Shown: positions 37,981-46,056 of the stretch, in pieces
Numbering within the stretch: position 1 is the first letter of the stretch
How the letters are laid out: the number at the start of each line of letters is the position of its first letter
Assembly: GCF_002563775.1 (NCBI RefSeq)
Contig: NZ_PDJO01000001.1
Span: 231,001-295,000, forward strand
Reading direction: 5' to 3'
DNA length: 64,000 nucleotides
Source: Thioclava sp. ES.031
GTDB lineage: Bacteria > Pseudomonadota > Alphaproteobacteria > Rhodobacterales > Rhodobacteraceae
Notes under the pieces: model-generated
Database searches by the model: none
Told to the model about the DNA's origin: nothing
What the model saw: the letters and a program-made list of their open reading frames with translations, nothing else
Position numbers and translations under genes: made by a program

Positions 37981-38051
37981 TCCCGCGAACGGCTTGACGT
38001 AGCGGTGATTGATCCGCATCAGGGGGCGATCTTGAAAAGGAGCGCCCCGCG

Positions 38052-38762
38052 ATGACCGACATGACCCTGCCCGCCGACGACCGTCTCATCGTCGCCCTCG
38101 ACGTGCCGAGCGCCTATGAAGGCCTCGTGCTGGCGAACCAGCTGGGCGACTCGGTGTCCTTCTACAAGATCGGTCTGGGGATGCTCACCGGCGGCGGCCT
38201 CGCGCTGGCCAGCGAGCTAAAGCAGGATCAGGGCAAGCGCATCTTCCTCGATATGAAGCTGTTCGACATCGGCGCGACTGTCGAGAATGCCGTGCGCGGG
38301 CTGGCGCAGTTCGACCTCGATTTCCTGACCGTGCATGGCGACCCCTATGTGGTGAAGGCCGCCAAGGAAGGCGCCGCGGGCACCGATTTGAAAATTCTCG
38401 CCGTGACGATCCTGACCTCGCTCGACCGCGAGGACCTGAACGGTGCGCTGATCAAGGACGGCGCCATCAGCGATCTCGTGGCGGAACGTGCGGGGCGCGC
38501 GTTCGAGGCTGGTGCGGATGGCGTGATCGCCTCGCCGCAGGAAGCCGCGATGATCCGCGCGCTGCCCGAGGCGGAGGGCCGTCTGATCGTGACGCCGGGT
38601 GTGCGTCCGACCGGGGCCGATCTTGGCGATCAGAAGCGGATCGCGACCCCGGCGGCTGCCGTGGGCGCAGGTGCCGACCATATCGTCGTCGGCCGTCCGA
38701 TCCACCGCGCGCCCGATCCGCGGGCTGCGGCGGAAGCGATCCTCAAAGAACTGCAGGGCTGA
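38052..38762 (+). CDS. pyrF: Orotidine 5'-phosphate decarboxylase
   Basis: Makes UMP from OMP, the last step of de novo pyrimidine synthesis. The 236 residues fit the TIM-barrel family: LIVALDVPS, FYKIGLGMLTGGG, and the catalytic FLDMKLFDIGATVENAV with the D-K-x-x-D set, then LIVTPGVRPTGADLGDQKR. AAAAGGAG precedes the start. Confidence 0.97.
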   Translation: MTDMTLPADDRLIVALDVPSAYEGLVLANQLGDSVSFYKIGLGMLTGGGLALASELKQDQGKRIFLDMKLFDIGATVENAVRGLAQFDLDFLTVHGDPYVVKAAKEGAAGTDLKILAVTILTSLDREDLNGALIKDGAISDLVAERAGRAFEAGADGVIASPQEAAMIRALPEAEGRLIVTPGVRPTGADLGDQKRIATPAAAVGAGADHIVVGRPIHRAPDPRAAAEAILKELQG

Positions 38763-38772
38763 TTAGCGTCTC

Positions 38773-39012
38773 TTACTGACCGTCGCCACCTGTCGCCGGG
38801 CCGCTCGTCTTCGAGTCGGGCGCCACGTTGACCTGTGCGGCATTCGGGTCGGATATCTGCTGCTCGCTCGGCGGATCGGTGGCGACGTCGTCCCCCCCGT
38901 CGATCGGCGTATCGGCAACGAGCCAGACCACGACACCCAGCGCTGCAGCCAGAGCGACGAGGGTGAGTATCACGCCGCCGAGACTGCTCTGTCGGTTCGA
39001 ATCCTTGGCCAT
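38773..39012 (-). CDS. Small single-pass membrane protein, acidic tail (paralogue 1)
   Basis: 79 residues: a short basic N-terminus with SSLGGVILTLVALAAALGVVVWLV as a single TM (about 10-33), then a disordered acidic and polar tail ending GPATGGDGQ. The layout matches the next gene upstream, whose TM starts SGLGGIYFVLGAVVVALGIVLWLM. The tail should face the periplasm. No known family is recognised. Confidence 0.7.
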   Translation of the reverse strand: MAKDSNRQSSLGGVILTLVALAAALGVVVWLVADTPIDGGDDVATDPPSEQQISDPNAAQVNVAPDSKTSGPATGGDGQ

Positions 39013-39169
39013 TCTTGCTTGCCTCTTCGCTTTGATCCCTCGGTAAAGGAAACGCGAGGCTCTGACCTGCGTTCCTCCTCCCGTCATCAGATAGGCGGAG
39101 CATGGCGCAAAATGAAACGGCGCCCCGCAGGACGCCGCTTCACTTGCACGTGATCTACGAGGGCCGGAA

Positions 39170-39475
39170 TCAGTTAGAACCGCCGCTCTGCGTGGTGGCC
39201 TCAGCCGAGGCGCCGCTCGTGTCGGTGCTGCTGCCGCTGGCCGCCGCATCGCCCGAGGCGTCGGCGCTCGACGAGTCCGCCGGGGCTGCGTTGTCGTTGT
39301 TCTCGATCGTGACCGAGGTGGCGCTCGCATCGCTCTCCGTGGGCGCGGTGCTGGCGCTTTCGTCCCCGGGCGACATCATGAGCCAAAGAACGATGCCGAG
39401 GGCGACGACGACCGCGCCCAGAACGAAATAGATGCCGCCCAGACCCGAGCGTTCGTGATTATGCGTGTCAGACAT
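39170..39475 (-). CDS. Small single-pass membrane protein, Ser/Ala/Asp-rich tail (paralogue 2)
   Basis: 101 residues: the N-terminus MSDTHNHERSGLGGIY, one TM (about 15-34), and a tail of some 65 residues made almost only of Ser, Ala, Asp, Thr, Glu and Gly with no Lys or Arg. Probably an outward-facing disordered chain. AGGAGA is seven bases upstream of the start. Likely a duplicate of the 79-residue gene downstream. Confidence 0.72.
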   Translation of the reverse strand: MSDTHNHERSGLGGIYFVLGAVVVALGIVLWLMMSPGDESASTAPTESDASATSVTIENNDNAAPADSSSADASGDAAASGSSTDTSGASAEATTQSGGSN

Positions 39476-39488
39476 GATGATCTCCTGT

Positions 39489-39524
39489 CGATGTTCATCT
39501 CTCTGTATTGGCGAGAGAACATCG
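39489..39524. repeat. Inverted repeat upstream of the small membrane protein gene
   Basis: CGATGTTC (39489-39496) pairs with GAACATCG (39517-39524), and inner TCTC/GAGA extends the stem past a one-base bulge. It sits between the NfeD-like gene stop and the ribosome site of the 101-residue gene. Confidence 0.5.
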
Positions 39525-39587
39525 ATGGCCCGCGTCCAGTTCCCGCGATGCGCGAGAACCCGCCGGCAGCGGTTTCGTCACATGTCT

Positions 39588-39863
39588 TCAGTTCTCGTTA
39601 ATATCGTCATGCCATTGTTTCACCTGACCGCGCCGCACGCCCATCAGTTTGCGCAGCGCGAGCCATGCGATGATCGACAGAACCGCGAAGGTGATCAGCG
39701 TGATCGGCACCGACTTTCCGACGATGCCGATCCAGATCAGCCCGCCGGTGATTACCGCCCCGATCGAGAAGCCAAGGAAGATGAAGCCGGGGATGATCAT
39801 CTCGGCCCCGCCCAGCACCAGACCGGCCAGAACCCAGACCCACGGAAGTTGCCAGAGGTCCAT
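39588..39863 (-). CDS. NfeD-like membrane protein
   Basis: 91 residues with two or three TM segments (LPWVWVLAGLVLGGAEMIIPGFIFLGFSIGAVITGG is the NfeD membrane part). The soluble OB-fold of longer NfeD proteins is missing; a short basic tail follows. Its ATG overlaps the SPFH gene stop (TGATG). NfeD and SPFH proteins form membrane-microdomain pairs. Confidence 0.85.
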   Translation of the reverse strand: MDLWQLPWVWVLAGLVLGGAEMIIPGFIFLGFSIGAVITGGLIWIGIVGKSVPITLITFAVLSIIAWLALRKLMGVRRGQVKQWHDDINEN

Positions 39864-40744
39864 CACGCTTTCCTCAGAAGCTGGAAGGCGTCGGTGAAGG
39901 CCTCGAGGGCTGCGGCAGGCAGGATCACGGTCTGCTTGCCTTCGCCCTTGGCAACTTGAGCCAACGCATCGACCTGTTTCAGCGCGACCTGATATTGCGC
40001 GGCCTCCAAGCCGTTCTTCGCGATGGCTTCGGCAACGACCTCCGTGGCATAGGCTTCGGCATCGGCTGAGACGCGGCGCGCCTCGGCCTCTTTCTGCGCC
40101 TGGAACAGCTGGGCTTCGGCGGCGAGTTCGACCGCGCGCTTCTTACCCTCGGCCTCGGTCACCTGCGCCCGGCGCGCGCGTTCTGCATTGAGCTGTTGCA
40201 GCATCGCGGCGCGGGTCGCCTCGTCGAGATTGACGTCGAGAATCTCGGCGCGGGTCACCTCGATCCCCCAATCGTCCACCATCACGGCGACCTGTTCGCG
40301 GACCTTCTCGATCAGGCGGGCGCGGTTCGACTGTACCTCGTCGAGCTCGATCACCCCGATCTCGGAGCGCACGATCCCCGCTACCGTCGTCGCGATCGCG
40401 GCATCAACATCGCGGATGCGGTAGACGGTCTTTTCCGGTTCGGTGATCCGGTAGAAGACCGAGGTTTCGACTTTCACCAGCACGTTGTCGGCGGTGATCG
40501 CGTCCTGCATCGCGTTGGGCAGCTGGCGCTCGAGGATCGAGATCTTGTGCGGCACCCGGTCGAGGAACGGCACGATGAAGTTGATGCCGGGGCCGAGCAC
40601 CGCGCGCAGCCGCCCGAAGCGCTCCACGACGTGCTTCTCGGATTGCGGCACGATCCGCACGCCGAGGAAGACCGACAGGATCAGCAGCACCGCGACGGCG
40701 ATCATCACGATATCGCTGCCGGTTAGGGAATTCGGGAAAAGCAT
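39863..40744 (-). CDS. SPFH/Band 7 (stomatin-like) protein
   Basis: Membrane-anchored scaffold of lipid microdomains. 293 residues: an N-terminal TM (about 10-28), the band 7 domain (RIVPQSEKHVVERFGRLRAVLGPGINFIVPFLDRV), then a helical Ala/Glu/Arg-rich part (EAEARRVSADAEAYATEVVAEAI). Related to QmcA, which binds and modulates FtsH, though this link is from family knowledge. Operon with the NfeD-like gene. Confidence 0.92.
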   Translation of the reverse strand: MLFPNSLTGSDIVMIAVAVLLILSVFLGVRIVPQSEKHVVERFGRLRAVLGPGINFIVPFLDRVPHKISILERQLPNAMQDAITADNVLVKVETSVFYRITEPEKTVYRIRDVDAAIATTVAGIVRSEIGVIELDEVQSNRARLIEKVREQVAVMVDDWGIEVTRAEILDVNLDEATRAAMLQQLNAERARRAQVTEAEGKKRAVELAAEAQLFQAQKEAEARRVSADAEAYATEVVAEAIAKNGLEAAQYQVALKQVDALAQVAKGEGKQTVILPAAALEAFTDAFQLLRKA

Positions 40745-40765
40745 TTGGGCCTCGACCTTCTGAAC

Positions 40766-40924
40766 TTAAACTTGGTTACCGGGAAACACGCGCAAGGCGA
40801 GCAATGTCAGCACCACGAGCACGGCCCAGCCTCCGGGCCGTGAAATGAGCCAGACCGCGAGCGCGAAGCTTATCCCGACGATACGACTGCTCGCCGTCGC
40901 GAGAAAGCCGAACAGCACGCCCAT
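40766..40924 (-). CDS. Small two-TM membrane protein
   Basis: 52 residues: MGVLFGFLATASSRIVGISFALAVWLISRPGGWAVLVVLTLLALRVFPGNQV. Most of it is hydrophobic, with a polar turn at SRPGG. It is 21 bp upstream of the SPFH gene and may belong to that operon. The start is the ATG that overlaps the TGA of a 9-codon leader ORF; an alternative GTG at 40978 is less well supported. Confidence 0.5.
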   Translation of the reverse strand: MGVLFGFLATASSRIVGISFALAVWLISRPGGWAVLVVLTLLALRVFPGNQV

Positions 40925-40953
40925 CAGGCGAATTCCATCAAATAGGGGGTCAT
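40924..40953 (-). CDS. Possible 9-codon leader ORF
   Basis: ATG 40953, encoding MTPYLMEFA, has AAGGAG six bases upstream, and its TGA overlaps the ATG of the 52-residue membrane protein (TGATG). The ribosome site belongs to this frame rather than to the downstream one, which suggests translational coupling or a leader peptide. Confidence 0.4.
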   Translation of the reverse strand: MTPYLMEFA

Positions 40954-41019
40954 CGACTGCTCCTTGTGATTTTTCCACAAGTTTGCCGCAACTTCCGCGA
41001 TTTGGGAAGGCTGTTGCGC

Positions 41020-41916
41020 TCAGCCTAAGCGTGCAGGCAGGCGCAGGCCGCGCAATACGTCGGCGCCCGACATCGGGCGCTTGCCCGGGCGTTGGGCTTC
41101 GAGGATTTCCAGCGCGCCCGTACCGCAGGCGATGGTAAAGCCGTCGAGGATCTCGCCCGGCGCGCCGCTTCCCTCTGCCGGGGCGGCGCGCAGCAGCTTG
41201 ATCCGTTCACCTGCGATCTCGGTCCAGGCGCCGGGGAAGGGGGAGAGACCGTTGATATGGCGGATCACCTCGTCGGCCGGGCGCGTCCAATCGACCTGCG
41301 CCTCCGCCTTGTCGATCTTCGCGGCATAGGTCACGCCATCCTCGGGCTGCGGCTGAAGGATCAGCGAGTCGATCTCGGACAGCGCATCGAGGATCAGCCG
41401 CGCGCCCATCGCGCTCAGCCGGTCATGCAGCTCGCCGGTGGTCTCGGTCGCGCCGATCTCGGTCGCTTCGCGCAGCAGAACCGGCCCGGTATCGAGCCCG
41501 GCCTCCATCTGCATGATGCAGATGCCGGTCTGGCTGTCGCCCGCCATGATCGCGCGGTGGATCGGGGCCGCCCCGCGCCAGCGCGGCAAAAGCGAGGCGT
41601 GGATATTCAGGCAGCCCTTCGCGGGCGCATCCAAGATCGCCTGCGGCAGGATCAGCCCGTAGGCCACCACGACCGCGATGTCGGCGTTCAGCGCGGCGAA
41701 GGCGTCGCGGTCCTCAGGGGCTTTGAAGTTCCGCGGGGTGCGCACCTCGATCCCCAGCTCCTCAGCCTTGGCATGGACCGGCGAGGGGCGCTCTTTCTTG
41801 CCGCGTCCGGCGGGGCGGGGCGGCTGGCTATAGACGGCGACAACCTCATGCGCGCCGGCCAGCGCCTCCAGAACGGGGACGGAGAACTCCGGCGTTCCCA
41901 TGAAGATGACGCGCAT
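41020..41916 (-). CDS. fmt: Methionyl-tRNA formyltransferase
   Basis: Formylates initiator Met-tRNA with 10-formyl-THF. 298 residues: [19 protein letters not shown], then [26 protein letters not shown], which holds the catalytic Asn-His-Asp set, and [23 protein letters not shown]. The C-terminal tRNA-binding domain is present. Three bases downstream of def2; def-def2-fmt form one operon. Confidence 0.98.
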   Translation of the reverse strand: MRVIFMGTPEFSVPVLEALAGAHEVVAVYSQPPRPAGRGKKERPSPVHAKAEELGIEVRTPRNFKAPEDRDAFAALNADIAVVVAYGLILPQAILDAPAKGCLNIHASLLPRWRGAAPIHRAIMAGDSQTGICIMQMEAGLDTGPVLLREATEIGATETTGELHDRLSAMGARLILDALSEIDSLILQPQPEDGVTYAAKIDKAEAQVDWTRPADEVIRHINGLSPFPGAWTEIAGERIKLLRAAPAEGSGAPGEILDGFTIACGTGALEILEAQRPGKRPMSGADVLRGLRLPARLG

Positions 41917-41919
41917 CGC

Positions 41920-42420
41920 TTAGCCTTTCGCGAGTTTCTTCGACTTCTGCACCAGCATCTTGCGGCGCAGGGGCGAGAGATGATCGACATACATCTTGCC
42001 GTTGAGATGATCGATCTGGTGCTGGACGCTCGTCGCCCAGAGGCCCACGAAATCACGGTCTTCCATCTCGCCGTTCTCATTGAGGAAGCGCACCGTGACC
42101 GCGCGGGGCCGCTCGATCGGGGCGGAGATGCCCGGCAGGTTCGGCGAGGCCTCTTCATGCTTGCGCATCTGCACCGACGCATGAAGCACTTCCGGATTCG
42201 CCATCCGCACGGCCTGACCGCGCTTGTCGGATGCATCGACCACGGCGAGGCGCATCATGATCCCGATCTGGGGCGCTGCAAGCCCGACACCGGGCATCGC
42301 ATCCATCGTCTCGATCATGTCGTCCCAGATCATCCGAACGGTCTCGGTGATCGTCTCGACCGGCTCGGCGGGGCGATGCAGGCGGCGGTCGTCATAGGGG
42401 ATGAAGGCGCGCGAAGCCAT
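41920..42420 (-). CDS. Divergent peptide deformylase paralogue, probably inactive
   Basis: 166 residues with the deformylase fold but altered active site. Motif 1 is intact (GVGLAAPQ, 44-51). Motif 2, normally EGCLS, is EASPN (90-94), so the metal-binding Cys is Ser92. Motif 3, normally HEFDH, is HQIDH (134-138), so the catalytic Glu is Gln135. The two metal His remain. Its start overlaps the stop of the canonical def gene. Likely a binding or regulatory relic, or an enzyme of changed chemistry. Confidence 0.88.
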   Translation of the reverse strand: MASRAFIPYDDRRLHRPAEPVETITETVRMIWDDMIETMDAMPGVGLAAPQIGIMMRLAVVDASDKRGQAVRMANPEVLHASVQMRKHEEASPNLPGISAPIERPRAVTVRFLNENGEMEDRDFVGLWATSVQHQIDHLNGKMYVDHLSPLRRKMLVQKSKKLAKG

Positions 42421-42965
42421 CAGAGGATCGGATCCTTGGCCGCGCCCGCACGGGCGCGCTCGCGCTTGAGCTTCTCCATCTTGCGGGTGATCATCTTGCG
42501 CTTCATCGGACCGAGATAGTCGATGAACAGCTTGCCGTTGAGGTGGTCGAACTCGTGCTGCGCGCAGGTCGCCCAGAGCGCGTCGAACTGTTCCTCATGG
42601 CTCTGCCCGTCGAGGCCGAGCCACTTCATCCGCACCTCGGAGGGGCGCGTCACCTCGGCATATTGATCCGGGATCGACAGGCAACCTTCCTCGTAGACAT
42701 TGGTCTCTTCCGAGGTCCAGCTGATCTCGGGATTGATCAGGACCATCGGCTCGGGGGCCGCTTCCTTGTCCTTCACGCAATCCATCACGAAGATCCGCTT
42801 CATCACGCCGACCTGTGGCCCGGCCAAGCCGATGCCGGGCGCGTCATACATGGTCGCGAGCATGTCATCGGCGAGCTTGCGGATCTCGTCGTTAACTTCG
42901 GGCACCGGCTCGCAGACCTTTTTCAGGCGCGGATCGGGATGGATCAGGATCGGTCGTAGCGTCAT
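42420..42965 (-). CDS. def: Peptide deformylase
   Basis: Removes the formyl group from nascent N-termini. 181 residues with all three motifs intact: GIGLAGPQ (44-51), EGCLS (93-97, metal Cys95) and HEFDH (137-141). The start at 42965 (MTLRPILIHPDPRL) is the conserved one; longer readings upstream are spurious. First gene of the def-def2-fmt operon, divergent from the aminotransferase gene. Confidence 0.97.
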   Translation of the reverse strand: MTLRPILIHPDPRLKKVCEPVPEVNDEIRKLADDMLATMYDAPGIGLAGPQVGVMKRIFVMDCVKDKEAAPEPMVLINPEISWTSEETNVYEEGCLSIPDQYAEVTRPSEVRMKWLGLDGQSHEEQFDALWATCAQHEFDHLNGKLFIDYLGPMKRKMITRKMEKLKRERARAGAAKDPIL

Positions 42966-43094
42966 GGGCAGGGATTTAGGCGAAGCAATGCGTCTGTGCA
43001 ATGGCAGCGGTGATTGTGCCAGTGACAAAACGCCGTTTGTAACCCGGCTTTGCTTTTGCTCAGATGCGCCCGATCCGACCAATGAGAGGCCCAG

Positions 43095-44270
43095 ATGAGC
43101 AAACCCGACTTCGACGAAATCATCGACCGCGTAGGCACCCATTCGCAGAAATGGGACGGGATGGAAAAGTATTACGGGGTTTCGCCGGAAGACGGGATCG
43201 CGATGTGGGTCGCGGATATGGATTTCCGCCCGCCCACCTGCGTGCAGCGCGCGCTCGAGGATATGGTCGCGCAGGGTATCTACGGTTACTGGGGCGGCGA
43301 TGACGAGTACCGCGCCGCGATCCAGTGGTGGATGCGTGAGCGCCACGGCTGGGAGATCGAGCCGGACTGGATTTTCACGACCCACGGTCTGGTCAACGGC
43401 ACGGCGCTCTGCGTCGACGCCTATACCGACCCGGGCGATGCGGTCGTTCTGATGACGCCGGTCTACCACGCCTTCGCGCGGGTCATCCGTGCGGCCGGGC
43501 GCGAGGTGCGCGAATGCCCGCTGAAACTGGTCGATGGCCGCTACGAGATGGATTTCGACGCCTGGGACGGGTTGATGACGGGGGCTGAGAAGATGCTCGT
43601 CCTCTGCTCGCCGCACAATCCCGGCGGCCGCGTCTGGACCCGCGCCGAACTCGAAGCCACGGCGGCATTTGCGAAGCGCCACGGGCTGGTGTTGGTCTCG
43701 GACGAGATTCACCATGACATCGTGATGCCGGGCGAAACCCATATCCCGATGGCGAAGGCCGCGCCCGATCTGCCGCTGGTGATGATGACGGCCACCACGA
43801 AGACCTTCAACATCGCGGGCACGCATACGGGCAACGTGATCATCTCGGACCCGGATCTGCGCGCCCGATTCGCGTTGCGGATGGCCGCTTTGGGGATCTC
43901 GCCCAACAGTTTCGGCATCGCGATGGCGACGGCGGCTTACAGCCCCGAGGGGGCGGCGTGGGTCGATGAGCTGAACGCCTATCTCGACGAGAACCGCCGG
44001 ATTTTCGATCAGGGAGTCGCCGAGATTCCGGGTCTGAAGTCGATGCCGCTCGAAGCGACCTATCTCGCTTGGGTCGATTTCTCCGGCACCGGAATGGAGG
44101 CTGAGGAATACAAGTCGCGTGTTCTGAAGGACGCGAAGATCGCGGTGAATTTCGGGGCGACGTTCGGGGTAGGCGGCGAGACCTTCCTGCGATTTAACCT
44201 CGCCACGCCGCGGGCGCGGGTGCGCGAAGCGGTCGATCGCCTGCAGGCCGCTTTCTCTGATCTACAATGA
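43095..44270 (+). CDS. MalY/PatB-type PLP-dependent C-S lyase/aminotransferase
   Basis: Fold-type I PLP enzyme, 391 residues, of the group that includes cystathionine beta-lyase PatB and MalY. AMWVADMDFRPP near the N-terminus is the group signature. The PLP-binding Lys is Lys236 in TATTKTFN, and NPGGRVW holds the conserved Asn. Likely cleaves cystathionine or another cysteine S-conjugate; exact substrate not fixed. Bounded by a strong terminator. Confidence 0.9.
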   Translation: MSKPDFDEIIDRVGTHSQKWDGMEKYYGVSPEDGIAMWVADMDFRPPTCVQRALEDMVAQGIYGYWGGDDEYRAAIQWWMRERHGWEIEPDWIFTTHGLVNGTALCVDAYTDPGDAVVLMTPVYHAFARVIRAAGREVRECPLKLVDGRYEMDFDAWDGLMTGAEKMLVLCSPHNPGGRVWTRAELEATAAFAKRHGLVLVSDEIHHDIVMPGETHIPMAKAAPDLPLVMMTATTKTFNIAGTHTGNVIISDPDLRARFALRMAALGISPNSFGIAMATAAYSPEGAAWVDELNAYLDENRRIFDQGVAEIPGLKSMPLEATYLAWVDFSGTGMEAEEYKSRVLKDAKIAVNFGATFGVGGETFLRFNLATPRARVREAVDRLQAAFSDLQ

Positions 44271-44297
44271 AAAAGGGCCGGTTTTCCGGCCCTTTCC
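44271..44297. terminator. Bidirectional Rho-independent terminator
   Basis: AAAGGGCCGG / CCGGCCCTTT with a TTTT loop between the convergent lyase and 115-residue protein genes. Confidence 0.85.
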
Positions 44298-44316
44298 TTT
44301 GAAATCTCGGTCGCGC

Positions 44317-44664
44317 TCAGATCTTCGTCAGGTAGCCCGACAGCGTCGGCCCTTCCTGTGCGAAATCGAGCGCCGCGCGATCGCTGACGGGCGTTTCGCG
44401 CTTCACCGTGCAGATCAGCTCGTTTCCTTGAATTTCCGAGGCCACGATCAGGCAGGTCGCGACGTGCTTGGGGCCGTCATAGAGATCGACATGGCCGCGC
44501 AGATGCGAGACCTCGTCGGCATCCAACGCGAAGCCACCCGGCACCCGGCGCAGCACCGGCCAGATCTGACCGCCCGCGAGAACACGCAGGCGTGCCTTTT
44601 TCGCCGCATCGCGTTTCTGCGCGGCGCGCAGTCCTTCAAGGACCTCCTTGGGCAGGAATTCCAT
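44317..44664 (-). CDS. Conserved hypothetical protein
   Basis: 115 residues, no signal peptide or TM, no recognised domain. It begins with a basic helix (EVLEGLRAAQKRDAAKKARLRV) followed by a compact region rich in beta propensity (HLRGHVDLYDGPKHVATCLIVASE). The start at 44664 (MEFLPKEVL) is five bases after GGAGG. Probably a Rhodobacteraceae-specific family; no neighbour gives a clue. Confidence 0.75.
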   Translation of the reverse strand: MEFLPKEVLEGLRAAQKRDAAKKARLRVLAGGQIWPVLRRVPGGFALDADEVSHLRGHVDLYDGPKHVATCLIVASEIQGNELICTVKRETPVSDRAALDFAQEGPTLSGYLTKI

Positions 44665-44859
44665 GACATCCTCCAACAGCTTCCCCGTGATCCATGCTGA
44701 TCACCTCAATGTAAAAAGCAAGTTACCCATTCAGACGATCCGATTCTGCAGCTGCAAAGAGTGCTGAAATTGCAACGGCTTGCAGGGTCGCCGCATCGGG
44801 TTGTCGCCTTGGGCCGCGCAAGATAGCGTCGAGGGTGACCGCGCAACCCGGAGGCTCTC

Positions 44860-46038
44860 ATGCGTAAAGCTCTGCTCACCCTGATCCTCGCTTGTTCACC
44901 CATGCTCTCTCCCGGATTGGCCCAAGCCGCGTGCGGCGGGAGCTGGTCCGGTTTCCTGTCCGGGATTCGTAGCGATCTGCAGACGGCCGGACTGAACGCG
45001 CAGCAGGCCGATGCGTTCCTCGCGGGCGCACGCCAAAATCCGGCGGTGTTGCGGGCGGACCGGGCACAGGGAGTGTTTCGCAAAACCTTTCTCGAATTCG
45101 CGAGCGCGGTGATCAGCAAGAACCGGATGGTCAACGGAGCGAAAAACGCCAAGCGCTATGTGAAAACCTTCGACCGGATGGAGCAGACCTATGGCGTCTC
45201 GCGCGGGGTGCTTCTGGCCTTCTGGGCGCTCGAGACCGATTACGGCGCGGTGCAGGGCGATTTCAACACGCGCGATGCGCTGCTGACGCTGGCCCATGAT
45301 TGCCGCCGGCCCGAGCTGTTTCGGCCGCAGGTGATCGCCGCCGGGGAGCTGTTCCGGCGCGGCGATTTCGATCCCAAGCGTACCACCGGTGCCTGGGCGG
45401 GAGAGATCGGGCAGGTGCAGATGCTGCCCGAGGACATCCTGCACAACGGGGTCGATGGCGATGGCGACGGGCATGTCCGCCTGAAGACCTCGGCGCCCGA
45501 TGCGCTGATGTCGGGGGCCAACATGCTGCGCGATCTGGGGTGGCGCCCGCACGAGCCATGGATGCAGGAAGTGACCGTCCCCGACAATCTCGACTGGTCC
45601 CAGACCGGGCTCACCACCGAATTGCCGGTCTCCGAATGGGCGGCGCGCGGAGTGCGTGCGCGGCAGGGGCAGCTTGCGCGCAATCTGCGCGGATCGGTCC
45701 TTTTGCCGATGGGCCGCAAGGGGCCAGCCTTTCTCGTCTATCCGAATTTCCGCGTGCTGTTCGAATGGAACAAGAGCTTCGTCTACGTCACCAGCGCGGC
45801 CTATTTCGCCACGCGCCTCGAAGGGGCGCCGCGCCTCGATCCCGGCGTGCCCGAACCGGGGCTAAGTGTATCGCAGATGAAGCGGTTGCAGGAGAAGCTG
45901 GTCGCGAAGGGCTATGACGTGGGCGCGGTCGACGGCATCCTCGGCGCCAACACCCGCAACGCGGTTCAGATGGCGCAAGAGAAGTTCGGCCTGCCTGCGG
46001 ATGGATGGCCGACACGCGCTTTGCTCGATCGGTTGTGA
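44860..46038 (+). CDS. Lytic murein transglycosylase (MltB/SLT_2 type) with peptidoglycan-binding domain
   Basis: Periplasmic enzyme that cleaves glycan strands to 1,6-anhydro ends. A Sec signal (MRKALLTLILACSPMLSPGLAQA) opens the 392-residue protein. The SLT_2 domain has the catalytic Glu125 in FWALETDYG, then GAWAGEIGQVQMLPEDIL. A C-terminal peptidoglycan-binding domain (about 330-392) has AVDGILGANTRNAVQ. There is a Cys at position 12 of the signal, but the context is not a lipobox. Confidence 0.94.
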   Translation: MRKALLTLILACSPMLSPGLAQAACGGSWSGFLSGIRSDLQTAGLNAQQADAFLAGARQNPAVLRADRAQGVFRKTFLEFASAVISKNRMVNGAKNAKRYVKTFDRMEQTYGVSRGVLLAFWALETDYGAVQGDFNTRDALLTLAHDCRRPELFRPQVIAAGELFRRGDFDPKRTTGAWAGEIGQVQMLPEDILHNGVDGDGDGHVRLKTSAPDALMSGANMLRDLGWRPHEPWMQEVTVPDNLDWSQTGLTTELPVSEWAARGVRARQGQLARNLRGSVLLPMGRKGPAFLVYPNFRVLFEWNKSFVYVTSAAYFATRLEGAPRLDPGVPEPGLSVSQMKRLQEKLVAKGYDVGAVDGILGANTRNAVQMAQEKFGLPADGWPTRALLDRL

Positions 46039-46056
46039 TCGCGTTGGGGCGGGCGG

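Noticed and set aside
42966..43826. Longer N-terminus for def
   Set aside because: It is antisense to the MalY/PatB gene; the conserved deformylase start is at 42965.
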